From Deltaproteobacteria bacterium (GTDB taxonomy: Bacteria > Bdellovibrionota_B > Oligoflexia > Oligoflexales > Bog-1112), in assembly GCA_016186945.1 (NCBI GenBank), contig JACPKR010000012.1, positions 1 through 64,000 on the forward strand: DNA of 64,000 nucleotides. The letters are read 5' to 3'. Shown here piece by piece: positions 1 through 8,430 of the stretch. Numbering within the stretch: position 1 is the stretch's first letter; each line of letters opens with the position of its first letter. Below the pieces are notes generated by a model. That model saw only the letters and a program-made list of their open reading frames with translations. It searched no databases and was not told where the DNA came from. The translations under genes and the position numbers were made by a program.

Positions 1-1
1 A

Positions 2-265
2 TCCGAGTTGCCACAAACAACTCACCTTGCTTTGCGAAATGAGCTAGCTTTGACCCGTGTCTCTGAAGAGACGGTCTTTCTCAAAGCTGATCGCCCCTTA
101 GGAGAAGAGCGAATGGAGGAAATCATCAAGTCGGTCGAAAAGGATCGCCGGAGTAAGGGCTTTAAGGCGGGCATTATCAAATCCTTTGAGTTCATCCGCG
201 CAGGTGCCGCCTACGGAGAACATCGAGGCCCGCTTTATGTGGTTGAATATCTGGGGATCGGGTAG
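2..265 (+). CDS. C-terminal part of a truncated unknown protein
   Basis: The reading frame is open from the window edge to a TAG at 263-265, so the 5' end lies outside the window. About 87 residues are visible. They are moderately charged and end in a hydrophobic tail (GPLYVVEYLGIG). That tail loosely resembles the last strand of CAP/SCP-type secreted domains, but this is too little to assign a family. An internal TTG at 8 is not needed as a start because the frame continues upstream of it. Confidence 0.5.
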   Translation, partial: SELPQTTHLALRNELALTRVSEETVFLKADRPLGEERMEEIIKSVEKDRRSKGFKAGIIKSFEFIRAGAAYGEHRGPLYVVEYLGIG

Positions 266-355
266 CCATTCGGTATTTACCCAGGATTTTTTCACCGGGA
301 TATTCGGAAGAGGGCCTCCTTATGGGTGACATGTATGTAACTAACAAGGAACGGT

Positions 356-505
356 ATGGACGAAGAACATTGTACTCTGAAGCTCTTACAGCTTCTTAAG
401 TTCATCAAAGAACTCTCCAGGAAGGAGTTCTGGGGACAGGTGACGATCAGGTTCAAGAATGGGGAACCGATCATCATTCAACAGGAACAACAGATTAAGT
501 TGTAA
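356..505 (+). CDS. Small YezD/DUF2292-like protein
   Basis: A 49-residue protein starts at ATG 356, with AAGGAACGG just upstream as a plausible Shine-Dalgarno. Its second half (GQVTIRFKNGEPIIIQQEQQ, then IKL) has the layout of the DUF2292/YezD family: a short beta-hairpin 'G-x-V-T-I-x-(6)-G-x-P' followed by a polar strand ending in IKL or IRL. The family is small (50-60 aa), has no firmly known function, and often lies beside mobile or sulfur-related genes. Here it precedes a zinc-finger protein and a serine recombinase, so it is probably cargo or an accessory of that element. It is short, so identification rests on the C-terminal motif. Confidence 0.55.
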   Translation: MDEEHCTLKLLQLLKFIKELSRKEFWGQVTIRFKNGEPIIIQQEQQIKL

Positions 506-569
506 ATGGGGACATAAATAGCACTTTGCCGAGTAGGAAGGACCGCCGGCGCTGCGATCGGAGGTTTGC

Positions 570-917
570 ATGGCAGCAGTAGTCGAGCCTTCCTTGCATA
601 AGATATGCAAGAAGTGCCAGCGTTCAAAAACAATCGAGAACTTTTACAAAAAGAGGAAAGGACAACTTGGTGTTGATTCTTTATGTATCCCGTGTACCTC
701 GCTGAAAAAAAAACAGGCATACGTGATGCGAAAGAGGAAGAAGATACAAGAACAGGTTAGCTTACACCGCATTGATTATAATGCCTTTCCCTATTGTATA
801 AAGATGACTATTATAAAAGCAGAAAACGGGTATATGAATCAAACAATGGAGTTTCTCATCAGTTCTGTAAATGCGCGGAGAATCTGCCTAGAAAGAGAAA
901 TGGCGCGTGTCAGCTAA
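570..917 (+). CDS. Small zinc-ribbon protein upstream of the recombinase (possibly frameshifted)
   Basis: 115 residues. Residues 12-45 hold two CxxC pairs (CKKC and CIPC) about 25 residues apart, separated by 'xxFYKKRKGQLG'. This pattern is typical of the zinc ribbons in phage HNH-associated and small DNA-binding proteins. A very basic stretch follows (RKRKK). The second half looks unlike the family. From about 794 the alternative frame instead encodes a basic tail (YKDDYYKSRKRVYESN) like the family's usual 'KxxYYxxNKExxxE' extension, which suggests a frameshift near 780-794. The gene overlaps the recombinase start by 11 nt, so the two are probably translationally coupled. Likely role: DNA binding within the mobile element (inference). 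Confidence 0.5.
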   Translation: MAAVVEPSLHKICKKCQRSKTIENFYKKRKGQLGVDSLCIPCTSLKKKQAYVMRKRKKIQEQVSLHRIDYNAFPYCIKMTIIKAENGYMNQTMEFLISSVNARRICLEREMARVS

Positions 918-2655
918 GAATGGATCTCGATGTTGCTATGGTATTTCCTATGGTCGTGTTAGCACAGTTGGGCAACTGGTAAATTCAGATGGGTCTCGTC
1001 GTGAAGACGCCTCCCCTGAGGCGCAACGTGCTAGATGTCAAGAACATGCCCGCTATCTCAGTCAAAGAAAAGGGGTTGAACATAAGATCGTTGAACACAT
1101 TAGTGATGACGGATTTTCAGCAAAGAACGCCAATCGTCCTGGCTATCAAAGAATGTGGGATCTTGTCGCTTCGGGGTCGATTGATTTCATTCTGGCGAGT
1201 GAGCTGAGTCGCCTTAACCGATCAGTTCATGACTTTCTGGATCTTGTAGACCACTGCAAGAAACACGAGGTTAACCTTATTATCATTGGTCTTGAACTCG
1301 ACACATCGACTCCGTTTGGCAACGTCATCGTCGTAATTCTAGTAGCTCTTGCTCAATTTGAGCGGGAAATGACCAGCATGCGCGTACGGGAGAATGCACT
1401 AACCCGCCTCATCAGTGATGGGAAAATCAATGGAGGGGGAGAGATCCTTGGACTAGATCGAGATTCCGCACGACCCGGGCATTTCAAGAAAAATGAAGAA
1501 GAACTGGAACGTGTTCGCAAACTGCTGAGGCTGTTTCTAACCGTGTCGAGCAAGCGGAAATTGCTTCAAGAAGCATGCAAGCGAGGAATCACTGGCAAGC
1601 ATGGTAAAGAATTGAAGCAACATGCTTTAGACATCATGTTTGAGAACCTTAGCTGGAGATACCGCGGCCTATGGGAGGCGAATCGAGAAAACAAGGATAA
1701 GGACGCTGAAACCCTGCCGGAGAACAAGCGCTACCAGATTGTCAACTTACCACACGGAGCTTTACTCGAAGAAGATCTGTTGGATCAAGTGCAAGAGAAG
1801 CTCGCTGACACCTACAAAAAGAAGAAAAAATCCTGCGTTGACAACCACACCTACCTCTTGTCTGGCATCCTCTTCTTCGAGGACGGAACAAGGTTTTCTG
1901 GGCAACCTGCTAAGGAAAGGCAGTACCGATACTACTACAACAAAGAAAACAAGGTGCGTATTGATTGCTCAAGACTCGAAAGGCATGTCAAGGCGCTTGT
2001 GCGGGAGAACTTTTCCTCAATCGAGCGGTTTCAACGAATGGTGGAGGACGGGATTCGCCGGCTCCACTCAGATGTGCCTAAGATAGAAGCACGTATCCGA
2101 ATTTTGAACACAAGGATGGACGGGATCGAAGGCGAGGATCGGGAGCTTCAACAGAGTTTCGATGCTTCGAAACTCTCCGATCCCACTTATGCCTCATGGC
2201 TTAAGGAGCGGATAAAGACCATTGGCCAGCGACGGGAGGAGGCAAGAACCGAACTAGCGATTCTCGAAAAGAACCGAATTGAGATCACAAAAAAACGCGG
2301 GTTCCGAAGTTTGCAGAACGAAGTTCAATTTTACCTAGGTGTTGGGTTTGAAAATCTGAGCGGTGTCCAGCAGCGCGAGATCATCCAACGGATAGTGCAT
2401 TCTATAACCGTCAGGAAAAACAATGAAATCCAAATAAAGATGTATGGAGAACCGAAAAAGAAACAACGCGTCACAAGTGAGGCAAAAAGTTCGGGAAATG
2501 AATGGGATGGCGGGAGAGGAAAGTCTGAGTACCGGATTTATATCAATATAATTATGTTGTTATACCAATCTTCCAACTTGAAGTACCAAATTGGTACTTC
2601 AAAATCATCACTTGAATGTTTTCCGAAATTTCCCGATAATAAAATCGGTGAATGA
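907..2655 (+). CDS. Large serine recombinase
   Basis: 582 residues, GTG start inside the end of the upstream gene. The N-terminal resolvase domain (about 10-165) has the nucleophile motif YGRVST (Ser19), the SRLNRS arginine motif (101-106) and AQFERE (149-154), all hallmarks of serine integrases and transposases that make 2-bp staggered double-strand breaks. A Recombinase domain follows (about 175-300). At about 330-375 the usual zinc ribbon is degenerate: LLSGILFFEDG replaces the expected LLSGLLxCGxCG and no CxxC pair is present. Residues 380-455 form the expected coiled coil. The last 50 residues are low-complexity and may not be native. It probably mobilised this accessory region. Active-site residues look intact, but loss of zinc ligands may affect DNA binding. 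Confidence 0.9.
   Translation: MSAKNGSRCCYGISYGRVSTVGQLVNSDGSRREDASPEAQRARCQEHARYLSQRKGVEHKIVEHISDDGFSAKNANRPGYQRMWDLVASGSIDFILASELSRLNRSVHDFLDLVDHCKKHEVNLIIIGLELDTSTPFGNVIVVILVALAQFEREMTSMRVRENALTRLISDGKINGGGEILGLDRDSARPGHFKKNEEELERVRKLLRLFLTVSSKRKLLQEACKRGITGKHGKELKQHALDIMFENLSWRYRGLWEANRENKDKDAETLPENKRYQIVNLPHGALLEEDLLDQVQEKLADTYKKKKKSCVDNHTYLLSGILFFEDGTRFSGQPAKERQYRYYYNKENKVRIDCSRLERHVKALVRENFSSIERFQRMVEDGIRRLHSDVPKIEARIRILNTRMDGIEGEDRELQQSFDASKLSDPTYASWLKERIKTIGQRREEARTELAILEKNRIEITKKRGFRSLQNEVQFYLGVGFENLSGVQQREIIQRIVHSITVRKNNEIQIKMYGEPKKKQRVTSEAKSSGNEWDGGRGKSEYRIYINIIMLLYQSSNLKYQIGTSKSSLECFPKFPDNKIGE
2507..2518. other. 12-bp copy of the tRNA-Asp 3' end (possible attachment-site remnant)
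   Basis: The sequence ATGGCGGGAGAG here is identical to 9758-9769, which is the 3' end of the tRNA-Asp gene plus one flanking base, in the same orientation. The interval between the two copies (about 7.25 kb) contains the DUF3800 gene, the primase-helicase, the broken tyrosine integrase and the DUF2971 gene. Tyrosine integrases commonly use tRNA 3' ends as attachment sites. The match is short and lies inside the recombinase reading frame, so it may be chance. Confidence 0.25.
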
Positions 2656-2719
2656 GAGTGGATATCCCCATGGAAATCCCACCTGGCAAACAGGCTCGTT
2701 CGCCCCTTTTTTTTGCCCA

Positions 2720-3436
2720 CTACGGCCAGTCTTGAAGTAGATAATTGCATTTGGTTTTGAGCTTAGTCCATTCCTGTCCAAGTAGCGTGTCGTGATTGGT
2801 TTGTCTCTGAACGCCGCACTCGTAGCGCTGGCAAAGGTACAATGCGACATCAGCGGCTTGCAAAAACCTGCTGTAGTGGGAATGAGTGGCATATATCGTG
2901 TCGACCAAGCGTCCAAATGACCTTCCCCTGTATTTTGATCCCGACTGCGTTTTGAATTGAGAGAAATCAAGGACGGATCGAGCCACCTCATCATGCTCGT
3001 AGTCGCCATGAACTACTCCGAGATCGTCTTTCTGATCAAGATAGTCGCAACAACGCTCAAGAAACAACATTAACCCCAAATGATATTCAGGTTCGGGATA
3101 TTTGTACTTCTTTCTGTGAGAGGGGACATTGATTCTAACCCCTCTGAAGATTATCGAATTGCTAACCATGCAGTCGACAAGGTCTTTGAAAAGAGAAATT
3201 CGCCTATCTAAGCTTTTCCTGTCTTTTTTAAAATTTCCCTTCCCGTCAAAAATATGGGTTCCATGCAACTCAGTGTCCTTGTTTAAACTATTAGTTCGAA
3301 AATAGTTGTATTGAATTTGGGTTAGGGACGATTCAAATTGGGAAACACTCGATTCGGGAATAATGATTCCCCCAAGAAAAAAATATGGAGACTGATGTTC
3401 ATGGTATTTTGACTCGTCGAAGTAAATGAGATGCAT
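2720..3436 (-). CDS. DUF3800 family protein (RNase H-like fold)
   Basis: 238 residues from ATG 3436. This start is preferred because GTAGGAGC lies 9 nt upstream; an open frame runs 12 codons further but has no such signal. The protein opens with MHLIYFDES, the DUF3800 signature whose Asp/Glu sit at the start of an RNase H-like fold. It also has a central HGD segment and a C-terminal QAADVALYL motif with the conserved Asp. Family members are predicted metal-dependent nucleases often found on mobile elements and near defence genes. It converges on the serine recombinase (64 nt between stops). Role here is unproven; a nuclease cargo of the integrated element is the simplest reading. Confidence 0.8.
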   Translation of the reverse strand: MHLIYFDESKYHEHQSPYFFLGGIIIPESSVSQFESSLTQIQYNYFRTNSLNKDTELHGTHIFDGKGNFKKDRKSLDRRISLFKDLVDCMVSNSIIFRGVRINVPSHRKKYKYPEPEYHLGLMLFLERCCDYLDQKDDLGVVHGDYEHDEVARSVLDFSQFKTQSGSKYRGRSFGRLVDTIYATHSHYSRFLQAADVALYLCQRYECGVQRQTNHDTLLGQEWTKLKTKCNYLLQDWP

Positions 3437-3768
3437 GGCTTTTGCTCCTACAAAAAATATGCATTCGCCCACGATATTATTGCGTTACCTAGTGGGTTTT
3501 CGTTGGGGATCGTGCTTTTGTTACCCCCCAACCCCTAAAAGGGGGAGTTTTTTGTAACGGCGCACTGGTGCGCCGATTCCCTTTTTTCCTACCCCCTGGT
3601 AGGGCAATAAAAGGGGTACAAAAAGCAGGAGCCCGTTGAACTGACGATGCGAAAGAAATAGCTTCATCGAGCGAGTGCTTAGATTCGTTACAAACGTACT
3701 ATCGTTACAAAGCTCATATTTCTGCATGAAAGTGAGTTACACCGTGTTTGGACGTAGGTGTTACGTCG
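3437..3768. other. 332-base non-coding region with hairpins and GTTAC motifs
   Basis: No gene is supported here. The stretch contains, in order, a CCCC(TAAAA)GGGG hairpin followed by TTTTTT near 3533-3556, a perfect GGCGCAC/GTGCGCC hairpin at 3559-3574 followed by a T-run, and a CCTACC/GGTAGG hairpin near 3588-3604. It also carries repeated GTTAC motifs, described separately. It lies between the 3' end of the small minus-strand DNA-binding-like gene and the 5' end of the DUF3800 gene, so it should contain the latter's promoter and probably transcription terminators. Confidence 0.6.
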
Positions 3769-3773
3769 TTACA
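3483..3773. repeat. GTTAC/GTAAC motif cluster, left of the primase gene
   Basis: GTTAC occurs at 3483, 3520, 3687, 3704, 3736, 3760 and 3768, and the inverse GTAAC at 3554, so eight occurrences fall in about 290 bases. A 5-mer would be expected less than once on both strands in this length. Four of them extend to GTTACA. The same word clusters on the far side of the primase-helicase gene (7044-7130). These look like binding sites for an element-encoded protein, such as a replication initiator, excisionase or integrase arm sites. Confidence 0.5.
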
Positions 3774-4068
3774 ACCAAGGTTTGATATATGCTTTAGCCG
3801 CAATCTTCAACTCTTTAACTTTGAATCGTGCACGTGCTTTACCATTTTCAACTACGTGTTTCGGCTCTACGTTCAGTTTTTGCAAAAAGGATTTAACTGT
3901 GCGTGGATTCATATCCATGTGTTTGGCTATATCATAGGCATCAGTCCATAAACTATCTATCTTCAAATCAAGAAATTGATGCATCCATGGCGCAGGTGGA
4001 CGCCCCATTCTTTTATTTTTCATTTTTTCGTCCACAAGTATTTTCTTTTCGATTGACTTTATAATCAT
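3769..4068 (-). CDS. Small putative DNA-binding protein
   Basis: Up to 99 residues; an internal ATG at 4023 is an equally good start. The centre (DAYDIAKHMDMNPRTVKSFL and onward) has the spacing of a helix-turn-helix: 'IAxxMxxxxRTVxxxLxxL'. The surrounding sequence is basic (pI clearly high). It is divergent from the primase-helicase gene and bordered by GTTAC motifs, the position usually held by a regulator or excisionase in integrated elements. A TATAAT sits just upstream of 4068. With transcription starting about 4072, translation from 4068 would be almost leaderless, which favours 4023. No family is recognised with certainty. Confidence 0.55.
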   Translation of the reverse strand: MIIKSIEKKILVDEKMKNKRMGRPPAPWMHQFLDLKIDSLWTDAYDIAKHMDMNPRTVKSFLQKLNVEPKHVVENGKARARFKVKELKIAAKAYIKPWL

Positions 4069-4079
4069 GTAACTTCAAG

Positions 4080-4085
4080 ATTATA
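4080..4085 (-). promoter_or_regulatory. Candidate -10 box for the small DNA-binding gene
   Basis: A perfect TATAAT (minus strand) lies 12 nt upstream of the ATG at 4068. No good -35 box is seen at 16-18 nt spacing. The 250 bases between 4069 and 4320 otherwise show no gene and should carry divergent promoters. Confidence 0.35.
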
Positions 4086-4320
4086 GGAGATCATCAAAAA
4101 ATGAAAGTAAACTGTAAGTAAGGAGAGAAAAAAACTGAGGCAGTAAAACTTGAAAAAGAAAGAGGCTCAGCCGCTTTCGCAGTGAACCCCTAGTCTTACA
4201 ACTTGAGTCTACTGCGAAATACCGCGGAGTGTAAACAGGATTTCTTTGCCTGAAACGCTCGCGCCCTGCTGAATCCTTCTTTTTCGAGTTTCAAAAATAA
4301 CAAGTTTTGTTGGAGGAATC

Positions 4321-7047
4321 ATGGCAGACACTTCTGCAAGGGCGATGCTTCGCTCAGAGACGGCAATCGCGGACTTTGTTGCAACATTGAATGAGGGCAG
4401 CGGTACACTTACCGAAATCGCATTCGCTAAACCAGGGACTTCGCAATTCAATCGGGCGATCTACTACGAGCAAATCTGCGAAGCAGAGATTAACCGATTG
4501 TCGGCGGGAAAAGTAAACGTAAGTTTCTGCGGTGGGCTTAGTAAGGAGGCTATGCAACCACTGGCATTAGGATCGGAATCAAGCCGAAAAGGTGCAGATC
4601 GTTTCGTAAATGAAAAGCGAATTGTCAGCTTTGATTTGGACTTCAAGAGCAATGTAACTGATTACAAAATTGAGCAGAGAGAAGCCCTCATCTCGAATTT
4701 TGGGGAACAAATCAAAACTGCACTCCCAAAATCAAATATTCAGCCTTGGATGACGATTTTTTCGGGAAACGGGCTGCATCTTCATTTTAAATTGAAAATT
4801 CCCTATCGTATTGAATCGTTGCAGCGTTACAAGCAGGTCTACGATTCGGTTCGGAGCTATCTGGAGTGCCTAACAGATCTCAAATTTGATCGTGCTTGCT
4901 CAAACCCTTCACGCTTGATGCGCTTGCCTTTTTCCACCAATTGGAAGACCACAAATGACCCCGTTCAGTGTCGGGTACTTCAACATGATGCGGATTCAGA
5001 TTTTTCATCAGTCTTCGGGGGATTTTCTTCGATGGCGGCATTTGAATATAAAACCGAAAGGAAATTTGTAAAGGATAAACACGTTATCCTGGCAACACTA
5101 AGCCTCGAAAGGGTTTTAGAGCATTTTCAATACTCAAAAATGGCAACGATTCAGCAGAGAAACGGACAGAGCGTCTGTTCTAGCCCCTTCACCCAGGATT
5201 TCGACCCTAGTTTTTACTACGATTCGCAGAGGAAGCTTTTTTATGATTTTTCGTCAGGATTTGGCGGAGATATTTTTACTTTAATTGGCCGCTTAGCGAA
5301 CTTGAACACCAAGACTGAGTTTGGAAAGGTTCTTCACCTCGCGGCAAAAATTGGAGGTGTACAACTCTCAAAAACAGAGAGTGGTGGGTTTCGGGTTGAT
5401 GAAAAGGGGGTTTGGTACCAAGGAGGCAGCGACGGAGAGCCAATTTGGTTATCCTCTCCCATTTTTGTTGAAGCCTTGACCCGAGACGCATCTAGCCAAG
5501 CTTGGGGAAGGTTACTTACTCTCAAAGATCAAGACTCCGTGAGAAAACAATGGTCTATGCCCATGGAATTACTCGCAGGAGATGGTTCGGAGGTACGTCG
5601 CGCCCTTCTAAATCTCGGAGCTGAAATGGCAGTTGGAAAAAGAGAGCGGCAGCTCTTCCTTTCTTTTCTGCAAAGCTCTAGACCCTCAAAACGAGCACAT
5701 TGCGTCAATCGCGTAGGGTGGCATTCCAACAAGTACGTTCTTCCCGATCACGTTTTTGAGCAGGCCGGTGACGCCTCTTCGATCATGCTCCAAACGCTAA
5801 CACCTGACACGTCAATCTGTGTTCAAGGGAGTCTGGAAGATTGGCAAAGAAACGTGGGTGATCTTTGCATTGGAAATTCCAGGTTAGTCTTTGCTGTTTC
5901 AGTAGCCTTTGCTTCAGCATTGCTCAAGAGCAGCGGAGACGAAAATGGTGGTTTTCACTTGGTTGGGCCCTCTTCTATCGGCAAATCAATCACATTAAAA
6001 GTAGCGGCAAGTATCTGGGGAAATCCCGGGATCAATGGATTCATCAAACGTTGGCGATCCACCCTGAACGGACTAGAGGCAGTCGCAGCGTCTCGCTGCG
6101 ACTCTCTTCTTATTCTGGATGAACTCGGTGAGGTCACTGCGAAAGACGCTGGGACTGCTGCGTACATGTTGAGTGGGGGAATGAGTAAAAATCGAGCTAC
6201 GAAAAACTCTACCACAGCAAATAGCCTTGAATGGCGTTTACTTTTCCTTTCCTCGGGCGAAATTTCGCTTGGCCAGCATATTTCTCAAGGAGGATTTCAA
6301 GTCAACGCAGGCCAAGAAATCAGGATGCTGGAAATCTCTGCTGAGTGCCCTGGATCGAGTGGAATATTCGAAAACATATACTCGTTTGCTTCTGCCAGCT
6401 CATTCGCTGTAGCACTGGCAAATGGTTCCGAAAGTTGCTTTGGAACCCCAATCAGGCATTTTTTGGGGAAGGCCGTGAGCAACCCTTCTCTTTACAAAAC
6501 ATTGAACGAGAAACGCCGGGAGTTTCTTTCAATAGTGAGTACCAAGGGGAATCATTGCCAAATCCAAAGAGCATTAAACCGGTTCGCTCTTGTCGCGGCC
6601 GCAGGGGAGTTAGCAATCGAGCTTGGAACTTTAACTTGGGATCAGGGAGAAGCTTTCAGTGCGGCGCGTAGATGTTTTGAAGACTGGTTCCAAGCTTGGG
6701 GAGTAGGAGGATCAAGGGAAGGCCGACAACTCGCGCAGCAAATCAAAACTCTCCTCCAGGAATTTGGGCCATCACGCTTTCCGATTTTGCAGGAATTTAA
6801 AAAAAACGCGGACGACCATCACCAACAACTTTGGGGTTTCAGAAAAGAAAGCACCGAGAACAAATACGAATGGATAGTGCTAAGTGAAGTCTTCCGGACT
6901 CAATTATGCAAGGGGTACGACCTTCGTAGGGCTACGCGTGACCTCAGGGATGCAGGATTACTGCAAGGAGGGTCTTCACCGATGCGTCTTCCCCATCTAG
7001 GAGTGACGAGGGTCTTTCGTCTCAACCCTGAAATAGTCTCTATGTAA
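4321..7047 (+). CDS. DUF927-type primase-helicase replication protein of a mobile element
   Basis: 908 residues, ATG preceded by TTGGAGGAATC (strong Shine-Dalgarno). Residues about 100-240 resemble the archaeo-eukaryotic primase/RepB-like domain (VSFDLDF, SGNGLHLHFKL, then FDRACSNPSRLMRLP). Residues 280-325 look like a CHC2 primase zinc module that has kept the fold (SSPFTQDFDPSFYYD, FGGDIFTLIG) but lost most cysteines; Cys286 remains. A DUF927 helicase domain follows, with Walker A GPSSIGKS at 549-556 and Walker B LLILDELGE (Asp600, Glu601). Such proteins drive autonomous replication of phage satellites and integrative elements. It is flanked by GTAAC motif clusters that could be its origin. 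Its stop overlaps the first motif of the right cluster. Confidence 0.85.
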   Translation: MADTSARAMLRSETAIADFVATLNEGSGTLTEIAFAKPGTSQFNRAIYYEQICEAEINRLSAGKVNVSFCGGLSKEAMQPLALGSESSRKGADRFVNEKRIVSFDLDFKSNVTDYKIEQREALISNFGEQIKTALPKSNIQPWMTIFSGNGLHLHFKLKIPYRIESLQRYKQVYDSVRSYLECLTDLKFDRACSNPSRLMRLPFSTNWKTTNDPVQCRVLQHDADSDFSSVFGGFSSMAAFEYKTERKFVKDKHVILATLSLERVLEHFQYSKMATIQQRNGQSVCSSPFTQDFDPSFYYDSQRKLFYDFSSGFGGDIFTLIGRLANLNTKTEFGKVLHLAAKIGGVQLSKTESGGFRVDEKGVWYQGGSDGEPIWLSSPIFVEALTRDASSQAWGRLLTLKDQDSVRKQWSMPMELLAGDGSEVRRALLNLGAEMAVGKRERQLFLSFLQSSRPSKRAHCVNRVGWHSNKYVLPDHVFEQAGDASSIMLQTLTPDTSICVQGSLEDWQRNVGDLCIGNSRLVFAVSVAFASALLKSSGDENGGFHLVGPSSIGKSITLKVAASIWGNPGINGFIKRWRSTLNGLEAVAASRCDSLLILDELGEVTAKDAGTAAYMLSGGMSKNRATKNSTTANSLEWRLLFLSSGEISLGQHISQGGFQVNAGQEIRMLEISAECPGSSGIFENIYSFASASSFAVALANGSESCFGTPIRHFLGKAVSNPSLYKTLNEKRREFLSIVSTKGNHCQIQRALNRFALVAAAGELAIELGTLTWDQGEAFSAARRCFEDWFQAWGVGGSREGRQLAQQIKTLLQEFGPSRFPILQEFKKNADDHHQQLWGFRKESTENKYEWIVLSEVFRTQLCKGYDLRRATRDLRDAGLLQGGSSPMRLPHLGVTRVFRLNPEIVSM

Positions 7048-7130
7048 CAGATGTAACAATTTTCGATCCTGAAAGCGTAACAGAATTTTTCTGTCAATTT
7101 CAGTCTTGTAACAGAAGTAACCAAAGTAAC
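7044..7130 (+). repeat. Iteron-like GTAAC array right of the primase gene
   Basis: GTAAC occurs at 7044, 7053, 7077, 7108, 7117 and 7126. Neighbours are 9 bp apart in two groups (7044/7053 and 7108/7117/7126), giving units such as TGTAACAGA, AGTAACCAA and AGTAACTGG. Regularly spaced short direct repeats next to a replication protein are typical of iteron origins, and also of integrase or excisionase arm sites. The array fills almost the whole gap between the primase-helicase and the integrase. Confidence 0.6.
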
Positions 7131-7141
7131 TGGAGCGAATA

Positions 7142-8418
7142 ATGAAAATAGAGCTTCGAAAAAATAGCGATGGATCTCGGTACTATTCCCTTGTTTATTA
7201 TGATCGAATTGCAAAGAAACCCGTTAGGATCAGCAAGGCCGATATCCGCAAACGCTTCGGCAAGGATATCATTGAAGCGTCGGAGGCTTCAGAGATTTGC
7301 AAGATACTTGAAGCGGAGTCGGATTCCTTAAAGAACCGGATTGAGAAAAGGGTGAGGTGGGAGGAGGAGTTCTATAAATTTGGCCAGCTTTTGGAATTTT
7401 ATCAGACACACCAAAAGAAAAAGGCCCCCAACAGCTATAAGAATAACGTCCACTACCTTAAATACTACGTGCTCCCCTATTTTCTCAGCATTAGAAAATG
7501 CAACAATCTCGCGATGTGGTATGACTTTTACCCAGAATTTAAGGACTGGCTAGAAGATGAAGCCTGTTTGGTAAAACGTCCGGAACAGAGAATTTCTTAC
7601 GCTTCAAAGAACCATGCCGTCAAAGCCTTGAACACTTTTATGCACACCCTTTTTAGGCGAGGAATCATAGATCGTTTTTTCCTATGCGAGAGCTTTCCGA
7701 CTCATAAAATGAATGAGAAAGGTATTGATGACCTTATCTCTCCAGAAGAGATGGAACGGATCTACAATCAACTGATCCTTGATGGTAGCGAAAGAGAAGC
7801 GCTGTTTTTCAGATTCCTGTATTTCACGGGCCTCCGCTTCAACGAGGCACTGGGAATCCACCCTGCTAACCTCTACGATGGTGAAATTGAAGACAAGATG
7901 CTTGCCAAGCATTTGATCCAGGAAGGGATCAGCTACTACGGCTACGTTGTGTTCGATAGTCAACCTGCCCATGAGACACGTGGGCTGAGGGATAAGAATG
8001 GAGAGATTCAACGCAAGCCGCTCAAGGGAAAGAAGAAGATCGACGACAAATCAGCACGAACCGTTGTCATTACGGACAAATTACTCTGGAATGAGCTGGT
8101 GAAGCAGCATAACCAAACGCTGGAACAGTTTGAGAAGGGATATTTTGGCAAAGAGATTAACCAGTATCCACTGTTCGAAGGTGTCGACAAGTCGTCATCA
8201 GCGAATAAATTGAAGAAGGCGTATGAAAAATGCGGACTGCGATATCGTAGTTGGCACTGTTGCCGACATACACGGGCAACGCGCGGTTATGGCTCGGTCA
8301 TTCGTCGGAGAAAGTGTTAAACCGGTACGTACATATTTATGAGGCAATCGTGAGAGCAGCGAAGAAGAATGAACCAGAGGGTGGGACTAAGATCAAGAAA
8401 CTGAAACCGGTGACGTAG
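7142..8418 (+). pseudogene. Tyrosine recombinase (integrase), broken near its catalytic C-terminus
   Basis: Integrase of the mobile module. The first frame gives 392 residues. It has an N-terminal DNA-binding part, a SAM-like core-binding region (about 70-160), the first catalytic arginine in FTGLRFNEA (Arg232) and WHCCRHTRAT (His372, Arg375, His376). It then runs into unrelated residues and stops at 8320. A different frame, from 8278, encodes the missing tail: NARLWLGHSSEKVLNRYVHI, which contains the LGHSS motif and the nucleophilic tyrosine context, ending at TAG 8416-8418. Between RHT and LGH only about 8 residues are left where the family has about 20, so some 13 codons plus the frame were lost. 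The enzyme is almost certainly inactive. Confidence 0.85.
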
Positions 8419-8430
8419 CTTTCAAGCGAA

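Noticed and set aside
794-982. A separate 62-codon gene upstream of the recombinase
   Set aside because: It overlaps both neighbours and is better explained as the shifted tail of the zinc-ribbon protein or a shadow frame.
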